A DNA stretch of 64,000 bases, taken from the NCBI GenBank assembly GCA_965204695.1, contig OZ242007.1:3472001-3536000 (forward strand), read 5' to 3'. The notes below the pieces were generated by a model. It was not told the DNA's origin. It did not search any database and saw only the letters and a program-made list of their open reading frames with translations. The first letter of the stretch is position 1, and each line of letters begins with the position of its first letter. This document shows, in pieces, positions 1 through 8,420 of this stretch. The position numbers were made by a program, and so were the translations under genes. Origin of the DNA: JAHEKD01 sp965204695. GTDB taxonomy: Bacteria > Pseudomonadota > Gammaproteobacteria > Arenicellales > JAHEKD01.

Positions 1-458
1 TCTGGGGCGTTTGCCTAATAAGTCAAACGTGCTTGAATGGCAGTAAAGAGTATAAAGCACCAGTTCAGTACCATCTTAATGCACTAATTTTGATGAGCTA
101 ACCAATTTGACAGAAATTGTGAATATTGTATTCTGAATAGTGTTAACAATAATTATCCAGCCTGTATCTGCATTTCATAAGCTCAGATTCCTGGCGGAAA
201 ATTCCAATTCTATCTGTCTGCAATCACCTCCTTTCTAGGGAGATCGGTGTACAGAGTTGATATTCAGTATCAACTTCTCAAACCAATTATGGTTGATCGG
301 TCAAACATTTTTGATGAATGATCGTTTACGACTCAAAGGTTATAGTTTGCCTCCACAGAGGCGTTTGGACTGACCACAAAAGGACTTATTGGAATTAACC
401 GCACAAGGATTTGAAACTACTATGAGCCAAGAAATGACAGCTACAGCGCTGTCATTTT
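1..458. other. Non-coding left edge
   Basis: I see no convincing gene here. A short inverted repeat (GTTGATA...TATCAAC) lies near 257-275. A strong hairpin with a T-run ends the stretch just before the first recombinase gene. The region could hold the end of a gene that lies outside the window, or recombination sites for the neighbouring recombinases, but no repeat of the 2367-2399 palindrome is visible. Confidence 0.5.
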
Positions 459-460
459 TT
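432..460 (+). terminator. Intrinsic terminator-like hairpin before recombinase gene
   Basis: A perfect 10-bp stem (AAATGACAGC / GCTGTCATTT) with a 6-nt loop runs straight into six T residues. It ends only a few bases before the recombinase start codon. It may terminate an upstream transcript or act as an attenuator/occluding hairpin on the recombinase message. Confidence 0.6.
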
Positions 461-464
461 GCTT

Positions 465-1436
465 ATGAAAGGCGAAAAACCCACCGTAGAAGAAAGTGCT
501 TTCTACGGTATAGATGGAAATTCAGCCAATAATCCGATCTCATCATTGGTGAGTGGGTATGCTGAATATGCACGGTATGAGCTGAATCTCACCGAGCAGT
601 CAGTTCAAAAATACCTGCAGTCACTTAAACTGCTTATCAAGGAAATTGGCGATAAACCCGTTGAAGCGCTGGTTGTTGATGACTTCATTCAACTTAAAGC
701 GAATCTAATAAAGCGAGGTGTTTCTCACTCGCATATTTCCAGCATGATTTATGCTATTCGAAGCCTGCTGGTGTATTGTAATGATTACCTTCGTCTTAAA
801 ACGATCAAGCCAAAATTTATTAAACCGCTTAAGCGGATTCACCGCGAGGTTGTTTTCTTAACGGAAGAGGAAGTTGATGACTTCATTTCAACGATTGATA
901 CATCTACTTGGAATGGTCTTCGTTTTCGAGCGCTGGTTGAAGTACTCCTTGGTTCTGGAATGCGTATTGGTGAAGCACTTTCACTAAAACGCAAGGACAT
1001 TGACTGGGAGAATCGTGAAGCCATGATTATCGGAAAAGGTAATAAACAAAGAAAGGTCTTTTTTACTCAACGCTCTTTAGACTGGATTCATAAATATCTT
1101 CAATCGCGCACTGACAGTCATCCATCACTATTTGTGACCCGAGAACCTATTAATACCTTAGAGCGTAATGATATTTGGCGGTTTTTCGCACGACATCGGA
1201 AACTGGCTAAGATTGAGAAAAAGTTAACGCCACATATTCTGCGTCATACGGTGGCAACCAATCTCGTTTTTAATGGCTGCCCGTTGGTACATGTTAAAGA
1301 AATTCTAGGCCATGAAAACCTGGATACAACTTGTAAATATTATCTAGGGATTGATAATCAAAAAGCGAAACAAGCTCACAGCCAGTTTCTTAATTACAGT
1401 TTGAAGCCCGATCAGACAGCTTCGCCTGGGGAATAA
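465..1436 (+). CDS. Tyrosine recombinase (XerC/D-like), copy 1
   Basis: This is a site-specific DNA recombinase of the phage-integrase superfamily. The N-terminal SAM-like core-binding domain spans about residues 30-125 and the catalytic domain about 130-310. The catalytic set is visible: Arg in GMRIGEAL, Lys in GKGNKQRK, His-x-x-Arg in HILRHT, His in LGHEN and the nucleophile Tyr in CKYYLG. Length is normal for the Xer-like group. The frame opens at a TTG at 459, but ATG 465 is preferred; no good ribosome site is seen, since a terminator hairpin abuts the start. Its 3' end overlaps the convergent paralogue by 47 bp. Its natural target is unknown. It is probably a mobile-element recombinase rather than housekeeping XerC/D. 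Confidence 0.9.
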   Translation: MKGEKPTVEESAFYGIDGNSANNPISSLVSGYAEYARYELNLTEQSVQKYLQSLKLLIKEIGDKPVEALVVDDFIQLKANLIKRGVSHSHISSMIYAIRSLLVYCNDYLRLKTIKPKFIKPLKRIHREVVFLTEEEVDDFISTIDTSTWNGLRFRALVEVLLGSGMRIGEALSLKRKDIDWENREAMIIGKGNKQRKVFFTQRSLDWIHKYLQSRTDSHPSLFVTREPINTLERNDIWRFFARHRKLAKIEKKLTPHILRHTVATNLVFNGCPLVHVKEILGHENLDTTCKYYLGIDNQKAKQAHSQFLNYSLKPDQTASPGE

Positions 1437-2331
1437 AGTTGAAATGCTGATCTTTTATTACTTTCCGAGCTTGACGTTGTTCAACAGGACCGATGTAGTA
1501 CTTAATTGTGGTTTCCAAATTACTATGACCGAGTAATGCCTGGACAATACTAAACGACACATTATCGAAGGCCAGGGATGTGGCAAACGTATGCCGGAAA
1601 GTATGCGGGGTAAAATGCTTTTGAATCCCTGACAGTCGACGGTATCGTCTGAATGATCTTCCCACATCCGTTTGGCTCCACCTGGATTTACCATCAAGTG
1701 TTGTGAATACATAATTGCACGCACCTTTTCTGATTTTCAAATACTGATCCAACCAGTGAATCACTTCTTCTTTTAAAAATAATTTACGCGGTTTATTACC
1801 TTTACCAATAATAGGGATTTCCAAATTAATTCGATCTATGTCATTGGTTTTGATTGATAATGCCTCACCGATTCGGGCACCTGTTTGTAGAAGCAGAATG
1901 ACGAGCGCCATCATTCGTACTTTTCGAATGGCCAGACCATGATCCATATCATCCAGAATACATTTTAGAAATTGTGCAACCTCGTCGTTGGTCAGGTAGC
2001 TAACCGGTCGTTTTGGAATTTTGGGCTTTTTGATTTCATCTAGGATGATGGAACTATTCACCAATCCAGATTTTTTTAAATCTCCAAGCACCCGTTTTAC
2101 CGCAGAGATGACGTTGGCAATACGGCTGTTGCCGGCACCGTTTTCCTTCATTCTCAGAATAAATGTATCGAAATCAGCTAGATTTATCTGATCAAATCTT
2201 TCCCGATCAATCATCGAAAAAAAACGCTTGAGTGAACAGCGGTACTTCACAATGGAGGAGGAAGCTAGAGTATCGGTTATTTGATATTGCTGAAGCTGAT
2301 GTTCAATAAGTTGTTTTGTATCTGGATGCAT
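1390..2331 (-). CDS. Tyrosine recombinase (XerC/D-like), copy 2, convergent
   Basis: This second phage-integrase-superfamily recombinase is a clear paralogue of the one at 465-1436, sharing GARIGEAL and IIGKGNKPRKLF-type blocks. Catalytic residues are intact: Arg in TGARIGE, Lys in GKGNKPRK, HTFRHT, LLGHSN and IKYYIG. It is transcribed towards copy 1 and the two coding regions share 47 bp, so each C-terminal tail is encoded antisense to the other. A 33-bp inverted repeat lies about 36 bp upstream of its start and may be its target site or operator. Paired recombinases of this kind usually belong to mobile elements. The partner site and the element's ends are not resolved. Confidence 0.9.
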   Translation of the reverse strand: MHPDTKQLIEHQLQQYQITDTLASSSIVKYRCSLKRFFSMIDRERFDQINLADFDTFILRMKENGAGNSRIANVISAVKRVLGDLKKSGLVNSSIILDEIKKPKIPKRPVSYLTNDEVAQFLKCILDDMDHGLAIRKVRMMALVILLLQTGARIGEALSIKTNDIDRINLEIPIIGKGNKPRKLFLKEEVIHWLDQYLKIRKGACNYVFTTLDGKSRWSQTDVGRSFRRYRRLSGIQKHFTPHTFRHTFATSLAFDNVSFSIVQALLGHSNLETTIKYYIGPVEQRQARKVIKDQHFNFIPQAKLSDRASNCN

Positions 2332-2366
2332 GTATTCAAGCTATCAACTTCAATGCATGCGCAATA

Positions 2367-2399
2367 GAATGGGAGTCTTGGCATGCCAATTCTCCATTC
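2367..2399. repeat. 33-bp near-perfect palindrome upstream of recombinase copy 2
   Basis: Arms GAATGGGAG and CTCCATTC flank a perfect 12-bp centre (TTGGCATGCCAA), with one bulged base and short mismatches between arm and centre. It lies between the recombinase start (2331, reverse strand) and a small forward gene (2452). Its size resembles a core recombination site of Xer-type enzymes, but a transcription-factor operator is equally possible. Confidence 0.5.
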
Positions 2400-2451
2400 C
2401 TATTTTTTTTAAACTGATTCGCTAGTCTAAAGGGATAAGTTAAAAAAAACT

Positions 2452-2625
2452 ATGAATCCCTCAACTAAGCCCAAGAAACTAAAACGAATCGTGTCGGCTA
2501 AATCTGAATCGACCATTGTTGAAATGGTTTATGACAAGGAGAATAGTAGTACTCAATTTGTTGGGTGGAATGGATCAGATTTTAAGTTTACCAAGACTTA
2601 TATCCTTGAATTAAGTAACTCATGA
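2452..2625 (+). CDS. Small hypothetical protein, 57 aa
   Basis: ATG 2452 to TGA 2625 encodes 57 residues with a very basic N-terminus (KPKKLKRIVSAK) followed by a short beta-rich segment. An A-rich tract with AAGGGATAAG upstream could serve as a ribosome site. I do not recognise a family. Its place beside two recombinases and their palindrome would suit a small DNA-binding accessory (recombination directionality) protein, but this is inference from size, charge and position only. Confidence 0.4.
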   Translation: MNPSTKPKKLKRIVSAKSESTIVEMVYDKENSSTQFVGWNGSDFKFTKTYILELSNS

Positions 2626-2736
2626 TGACTTCCTTGAATGTTTGTAAAAAGGAAGAAAATCATCATGTTTTTTTAAAAGTAAATCAGGTACTCAACAGTG
2701 TACTAAAAGTGTCTAATGAATATTGGTGAGCCAAAA

Positions 2737-5700
2737 TCAATTAATAGAATCGATTTCAGTTGCAATTCTTTTTGCCATCTTTCGTGCTTTTTTATAGGTT
2801 AACTTCTCAGAAATGTTAAAAGTTAGAAAAGTGTCATCTTGTTGCTTTTTATATCTGGCTAACGTCTCCAAGTTTTTCTCATATTCGTCACTAGGTTTGC
2901 CGAATATTACGCAAGCAATACATTCATCAGGTTCTTTGAAATCTAGACAAAAACCGTAACGACTCATTTCGTGGCTTAATTTCTGAGAAGTATCTGATAA
3001 TTCGAGATCACATATATACAATATTTTTCTAGGTGGATTTTTCCAATTTATACAGTTTCCAGATTGATCAACCCAAAATTTTTCAAAGATCATGATGCTG
3101 TTGTCAGCAGCTAATTGCTCAATTGCATCATTTGCTCCAACTGCATTTTGTAATCGAAAAAGCTCCTCTAGGTCTATTCGTCCTATTGCTAACGCAACAA
3201 TTTGGGGGTCAGGTCCATCCTCGTCAAATAATAGTTCTTTGAGTCGTTTTAAATACGCAAGATTTGATGTTCCTGATAATAGACGACCTGCGAGATCAAT
3301 AGTTGCAGTAAGAACATGCTGGCTGACATTATCCTCATTATCAAATAAAATCGATTCAACAAATTCCATCGTTGGGTGATATGGAGTCATGCCAAGCGTG
3401 CTGAAGATCATTACAAAACAAGTTACAGCTTGCTCATAATTTTCGTTTTGTTCATTAATGGTAGGATATAAATGTTTTGCAAAATCCAATAAAAAGTCAC
3501 ATAGAATAGGTTCTCGCCCAATATTCAATCTCTCTGATTCTATTGAAACTAAATCATAAATATCATGTTCTGCATCAATTTCCAGACGATTTTTCAATTC
3601 CCATATTATTTCATCTGAGGCGACTCTATTATAATAAGCTGCGTATCCAAGGCTGGTTATTAATTCATCAGTGTTTGTTTTCTTTGACAGGGCTTCTAGA
3701 AATGCTGTGTTGTTGGTGGGCGCTGCACCTAAACTATAGCAACTTAATTTGACTCGGTATTCTTCAGTTTCAGGCAATTCAGCAACTTTAGATAATATTT
3801 TAACTGCATCGCTACCACCCATGTTAAGCACGGCTTCCATGCTTATCTCGAACGCATTAAGATTTTCTTTTATATTTCTTGCGGTAAGTTTTAAAATTTT
3901 CTCCAGAATTTTAGCTGCTTTTTCACCATTAATATCTGCTATTACAGTTAGTACATCATTAAAGGGATCTTTTGCAGTGCTAATGAATAGCTGTGCAATT
4001 TTTTCTAGAAACGGTAAAAATTCTGGGCGCCTAGACTCTAAAGTAAATGCAAAAATTCTAGTCGCCATGTCATCAAATTCAATGATATTTTCTCCTGCTT
4101 TGACTACTTTTTGCCTATCTGATGGTGTGGAAACTAGTGAGTAAGCATTAGCGGCCATTAAGGCTAGTTTTTGATTATCTCCCCAGAATGTATCATGCAA
4201 AATCTTTTTGCTAATCTGTGTCTTTGCCCGTGCCAATTGTTCGTAGGGTGAAGATGGTGTTTTGCCAATATCTATGAAGTTCTTTCCTTTAAATGAATGG
4301 TGCTTGCTATCTGGTTCTGATTTAGAGAGTTGATTGATATCTTCAATACCAGCACGGGCCATCTCTACAACATAGTCTGGATCTAATTCTGCAAGATAGT
4401 AAATCATCGCATTAGAGCCAAATTCAAACCCCGTCATAGAACCTGCTTCTAGTTCAACTCGCAAATCTGTACCGATCCAGCTGGTTGTATCTTTTATTCC
4501 TGCATAAGAAAAAATATCAACTAGAATGAATAAATAGAAATGGTTGAAGTCTTCTTCGTCATATAGAGTCTGTGTGAATTTTCGAAATTCTTGTGTTTTT
4601 CCTCGGTGATGTAGTAAAGCACCATAAAATCTAAAAACAGAACGCCAACCAGGAATAAATCGACGATTCAAAACTTCATTGGGAGTTAGTTCCAACATGT
4701 ACTTTGCAACTTGGTACTCATGCAGACTAAGGTGAATAAAGTGATAATAAGGCTCTGCTTCACCCCAACCACATAATAATCGAGAAGGAAGAACATGATG
4801 TTGAATATCTACATCAATATTCTGTTTTATTACGAATTTTCTCCAATGATCTAGACTAAATACTTGGGTTGGCCCATCTTCAGATTCTGTATAAAGATAG
4901 AATGAAAAATTTTCTAGGGCATCTAAAGCTTGGGTTGACAAGACTTCTGGGTCTTTACGTCTAGCCTGTAAAGTAATTCTCTCAAACAAAGTTTCATATA
5001 TCTCAACGCGAGACACAGGCAATTTCTTATCTGGAGCATTGGTTTTTATATAACAAAGTGCGGTGAGCAAAAAGGGATTTCTTGCCATATCGTTCGTACC
5101 AGATGAGCTAAATATCTCGGTTTTAAAACTTTCTTTGTTAAAAATTTCTGGAATTTCATTATTATGTTTGCACCAATTATCAATTAATCTTTCAATTGCT
5201 TCATCATCTAGATCAACCATTTCACAACGTAGCGTTTCGCCTGGTGATGACATTACTCCTGCAGGCCGGGCTGTCACGATCCATGGTAATGTACTGGTCA
5301 ATTGTCTGAGCTCTCTATAGATCTCATTAACAGCTTCTTTATCTGTGGCAATTTCATCCAAGCCATCGAGTAGTAATATAGGTTTATTGCTGGATGATTC
5401 TTCCAATAGAAGATTTACGGCCTGATTAATATCAACACTTAGCGGTAACAGGTTTTGCAAAGCAAAAGTTATTAAATTTAAAGATGGATCAATTTTACGT
5501 CTACTCCAATAAAGTCTTGCCTCTACAAATAGCGGAATGTTTGTTGACTTCCATTTCTTTTGAGCGATTTCCATGGTGATTCGTCGAAGTAAGCTCGATT
5601 TTCCTGCCCCTGGTGGACCAAGAATGAGCGTGTGTTGATTAATCTTTTTATCTAAAAAATCTTTTGGACGTTGTCTTACGGTATGTCTTTTAATTGCTCG

Positions 5701-6258
5701 TTGTTCTAATTTTTCCGCCAATGAAAGATTTAACTCTAAAAGTGTAGGATTAGTCGCTGTGTTTGTGGATATTGCCAGGCTCAAGTCAACGTAAGCCGTT
5801 GCAAGTGGTAGTGTTCGATTTGTTTCAAAAAGCGCGGGTAATTGTCTAAGATAAGGAGAATTAAGTACGGATTTTCGTACCTCTGTTGCACATTTAGATG
5901 CTTTAGCTTTGGCAGCCTTTGTCCGTCTCCAACATTCTATTAATGCGATTATCCAGTCTTCTGAATCAGTTGGATTCGTGCAGTGAGTTCGGATTAGCTC
6001 AAATAGTGCATCTCTATTATCACCCTCTGGTACCTTGATATCTTTCCTGCGTCCCCATGATTTAACAGTGTTTTCGCCTAATTCATCATTATTGGTTAAT
6101 GTGCTGATTTCATTTGTAATTGCTGGATAGGTCCAATCTCCAGTTTCACGAAGAGCTTTGAATAACTCGTATGCGGTCATTTTATGATGATTCTCTGGCG
6201 GGGGAAGTTGGAGCTTATCCAGTCTACGTAGTGGTTTGGATTTTCGTCGGTCTGGCAT
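2737..6258 (-). CDS. NACHT-domain STAND NTPase (bNACHT-like, candidate anti-phage sensor)
   Basis: This 1173-residue protein has a signal-transducing NACHT ATPase core: Walker A GPPGAGKS at 214-221, Walker B LLLDGLDE at 295-302, followed by a sensor-like TARPAG. Residues about 27-95 look helical with a helix-turn-helix-like segment (NTVKSWGRR). About 500-1060 is a long alpha-helical, probably HEAT-like repeat region. The last ~100 residues predict alternating strands and helices, a Rossmann-like domain from KILYICDL onwards. Bacterial NACHT proteins are established anti-phage immune sensors that oligomerise and trigger an effector. No recognised nuclease or TIR motif is visible, so the effector is unclear. 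It is a single gene, divergent from a GNAT gene, in an island led by recombinases. Defence is an inference. Confidence 0.8.
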   Translation of the reverse strand: MPDRRKSKPLRRLDKLQLPPPENHHKMTAYELFKALRETGDWTYPAITNEISTLTNNDELGENTVKSWGRRKDIKVPEGDNRDALFELIRTHCTNPTDSEDWIIALIECWRRTKAAKAKASKCATEVRKSVLNSPYLRQLPALFETNRTLPLATAYVDLSLAISTNTATNPTLLELNLSLAEKLEQRAIKRHTVRQRPKDFLDKKINQHTLILGPPGAGKSSLLRRITMEIAQKKWKSTNIPLFVEARLYWSRRKIDPSLNLITFALQNLLPLSVDINQAVNLLLEESSSNKPILLLDGLDEIATDKEAVNEIYRELRQLTSTLPWIVTARPAGVMSSPGETLRCEMVDLDDEAIERLIDNWCKHNNEIPEIFNKESFKTEIFSSSGTNDMARNPFLLTALCYIKTNAPDKKLPVSRVEIYETLFERITLQARRKDPEVLSTQALDALENFSFYLYTESEDGPTQVFSLDHWRKFVIKQNIDVDIQHHVLPSRLLCGWGEAEPYYHFIHLSLHEYQVAKYMLELTPNEVLNRRFIPGWRSVFRFYGALLHHRGKTQEFRKFTQTLYDEEDFNHFYLFILVDIFSYAGIKDTTSWIGTDLRVELEAGSMTGFEFGSNAMIYYLAELDPDYVVEMARAGIEDINQLSKSEPDSKHHSFKGKNFIDIGKTPSSPYEQLARAKTQISKKILHDTFWGDNQKLALMAANAYSLVSTPSDRQKVVKAGENIIEFDDMATRIFAFTLESRRPEFLPFLEKIAQLFISTAKDPFNDVLTVIADINGEKAAKILEKILKLTARNIKENLNAFEISMEAVLNMGGSDAVKILSKVAELPETEEYRVKLSCYSLGAAPTNNTAFLEALSKKTNTDELITSLGYAAYYNRVASDEIIWELKNRLEIDAEHDIYDLVSIESERLNIGREPILCDFLLDFAKHLYPTINEQNENYEQAVTCFVMIFSTLGMTPYHPTMEFVESILFDNEDNVSQHVLTATIDLAGRLLSGTSNLAYLKRLKELLFDEDGPDPQIVALAIGRIDLEELFRLQNAVGANDAIEQLAADNSIMIFEKFWVDQSGNCINWKNPPRKILYICDLELSDTSQKLSHEMSRYGFCLDFKEPDECIACVIFGKPSDEYEKNLETLARYKKQQDDTFLTFNISEKLTYKKARKMAKRIATEIDSIN

Positions 6259-6349
6259 GATTTGTTGTGATTTGAATTTGGATTTATCAGTTTTAGCTTA
6301 AAGCACTATTAGTACACGGTCAGGTCACTGACCAAGGATAGTACAAAAC

Positions 6350-6401
6350 CTAATCTTCTGTCACTGAAAACGATTGAAAGGTGACGACCAATGAAGATTA
6401 G
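6350..6401 (+). promoter_or_regulatory. Hairpin spanning the GNAT start codon
   Basis: CTAATCTTC (6350-6358) pairs with GAAGATTAG (6393-6401), and GTCAC (6360-6364) with GTGAC (6381-6385) inside it. The right arm begins within the ATG at 6391. If transcription starts upstream of 6350, the folded leader would hide the start codon. It could also be an operator between the divergent NACHT and GNAT genes. Confidence 0.4.
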
Positions 6402-6984
6402 ACGTATGTGTATAAATGATATCCAGCAAGTTATAGAGATTGAAAAAGTCGCTTGGGCCGACTCAGCTGCAACTGAAGCCCAAATTCGACAGCGGCGTGA
6501 GGTATATCCTCTAGGTAGCATTGTGGCTGAAAAAAGTGACGGCGAAATTATTGGTTATGCATCAGCACAACTAGTTAATGAAATCTCAACTAAGACTTGG
6601 GCAGAGCAAACTGATAATGGTTTTATAGACAAAACACATAAACCAAATGGTCAAATTGCTTATGGTGTCAGTATGTCTGCATTGCCTGAAGGAGCAAAGT
6701 TTGGGATAGGCGGTTTAGTGATCGCTTATTACTATGATATTTTCATTACAAGTAATAAATGCAGTATCTTATGTTTAGGATCGAGACTGCCTGGATTTCG
6801 AAAATGGCAGGCTAAAAATAATGGCAGCATTAAAAGTTACTTGAGTGAAACTGTGCATGGATATTCTCGTGATCCAGAACTCAGGCTTTATCAAAAAAAT
6901 GGATTTCAATTACTTTGGGAAATAGAAAACTACTATCCAGATCCTGAAAGCCTTGACTACGGTGCTATGATTGTTCAAAGATAG
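6391..6984 (+). CDS. GNAT-family N-acetyltransferase-like protein
   Basis: This 197-residue cytoplasmic protein opens with the GNAT-type pattern IRRMCINDIQQVIEIEKVAW and a beta strand IVAEKSDGEIIGYASAQL. It has a central GIGGLVIAYYYD segment where acyl-CoA binding is expected, and a late YQKNGFQLL that matches the GNAT 'YxkxGF' motif. This supports an acyl-CoA-dependent acyltransferase, substrate unknown. The usual Q/R-x-x-G-x-G/A loop is not obvious, so it may be divergent. A LuxR-type regulator follows 71 bp downstream on the same strand, probably co-transcribed. The start lies inside a strong hairpin. A role as toxin, signal synthase or modifying enzyme cannot be distinguished. Confidence 0.6.
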   Translation: MKIRRMCINDIQQVIEIEKVAWADSAATEAQIRQRREVYPLGSIVAEKSDGEIIGYASAQLVNEISTKTWAEQTDNGFIDKTHKPNGQIAYGVSMSALPEGAKFGIGGLVIAYYYDIFITSNKCSILCLGSRLPGFRKWQAKNNGSIKSYLSETVHGYSRDPELRLYQKNGFQLLWEIENYYPDPESLDYGAMIVQR

Positions 6985-7055
6985 TAGTGTTTACTAATAA
7001 CAATTTATTGGCCGTGCAAGTGTCCTTCAATAGTTGGCCTTAATTAAAATAAAAA

Positions 7056-8195
7056 ATGAATAATTTAAAATTATTAAAAAAAACTATTTATAAGACCATT
7101 GAAGATATTGAAATTTGGCAAGATGTGTTGCGATTGTTGTCGGAATCAACAGGCGCTGCTAAGGGAATAATCACACTCCGTGACCGCCTAAGTGCTGAAA
7201 TAATTATCCCAGAAGTAGTTCGCTACGATCTTGGCAGTCCATTACTTTATGGTTTCTCTGAAAAGGAGGTCAGCAGTTTTATCGAACATTATATTGAATT
7301 TGATCCCTGGACTGAGTTTGAAAAGCTCTATCATCCAACATTGCCGTACCCACTTTCTAAGTATGTGAATTTAAAAGATATAAAAACCAGCCCATTTTGG
7401 GAATGGTTAAAGCCACAAGGAATTAGCGACACTATTGTTGTAGATATAGGAACATTTTCAAAAACTTGGGTTGCGATGAATCTTTATTTCCCAGCTGAAG
7501 ATGACTTAATAAAGCAGAGAATCTTAAATTACACCGTAGAACTTCAATCGGACATGCAAAACGCATGGCGTTATGGTCAGCGCTATAGAGCATCGGGATT
7601 AAACCCCAAATATTTAAAATTTTTTCTGGAGCAACAACCAGAAGCTGCATTTCTAATTGAACCGGATAGCTCATTAATCTTGGCAAATGATAAAGCAACT
7701 GCTCTATTTAATGAAAATATGGGGCTATTTATTGACGCGAAAAATTATTTCAGAATTAAAAATCCGGTATTCAGAAATCTTTTTGAAAATGAGAAAAATG
7801 CTCTTGATGAAAATAGGAATCAAAGTGCTTCAATTACTCCTTCTGAATCTGTAGTCAGTGGGAATGAGTTTTCATTAGCTGTAACTTTAATCGAAACTAT
7901 TCAGGATAAAATTGGTGCATATACTGGGATGTTCCTTATCAAAATTCTAACATCGTCAGTAACAAAAGAACTATCTCACAAACAACCCATTTGGGATAAT
8001 CCTATTCTTACTAAGCGTGAGCGCCAATTGGTTGAATTATTAGCCAATGGCTACCGAGTTGCTGATTTTATTAAATTTCACGGCATTAAAAAAGTTACCG
8101 GCCACTTCCACTGGGGAAATGTAAAAAAGAAACTTAATGTTAAAGATCGGTCAGAGATTTACGCTAAACATCAGGTTTTTATCCGAAACCTATAA
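7056..8195 (+). CDS. LuxR-type HTH transcriptional regulator with GAF/PAS-like sensor
   Basis: The C-terminal ~60 residues (TKRERQLVELLANGYRVADF...VTGHFHWGNVKKKLNVKDR) form a LuxR/FixJ-type DNA-binding helix-turn-helix with the typical spaced KKLNVKDR end. Residues ~1-180 look GAF- or autoinducer-binding-like. Residues ~195-290, starting EAAFLIEPDSSLILAND, look PAS-like. There is no receiver domain, so it is a solo regulator sensing a ligand rather than a phosphorelay output. The upstream GNAT gene is a likely operon partner. The start has a purine-rich but weak ribosome site. The ligand and target genes are unknown. Low GC fits the surrounding island. Confidence 0.7.
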   Translation: MNNLKLLKKTIYKTIEDIEIWQDVLRLLSESTGAAKGIITLRDRLSAEIIIPEVVRYDLGSPLLYGFSEKEVSSFIEHYIEFDPWTEFEKLYHPTLPYPLSKYVNLKDIKTSPFWEWLKPQGISDTIVVDIGTFSKTWVAMNLYFPAEDDLIKQRILNYTVELQSDMQNAWRYGQRYRASGLNPKYLKFFLEQQPEAAFLIEPDSSLILANDKATALFNENMGLFIDAKNYFRIKNPVFRNLFENEKNALDENRNQSASITPSESVVSGNEFSLAVTLIETIQDKIGAYTGMFLIKILTSSVTKELSHKQPIWDNPILTKRERQLVELLANGYRVADFIKFHGIKKVTGHFHWGNVKKKLNVKDRSEIYAKHQVFIRNL

Positions 8196-8420
8196 CTAGT
8201 TCTAGTAGTTCCGAGGCCTAGTTCTTGATTTAATCTACCTTGTTGATCCGTGAAAATAGATTTATGCAAGTTTAGTCAATTACATTTATTTCACTAAGCA
8301 GCTCAGAGTTTAAAAACAATATTCCAATAATTGACAAATTTTGTATAGATGCTTTTATGGATATATAACTTGATTATTAGGCAGACTTAAGTAATTGAAC
8401 TAAATTAATAGATATACATT

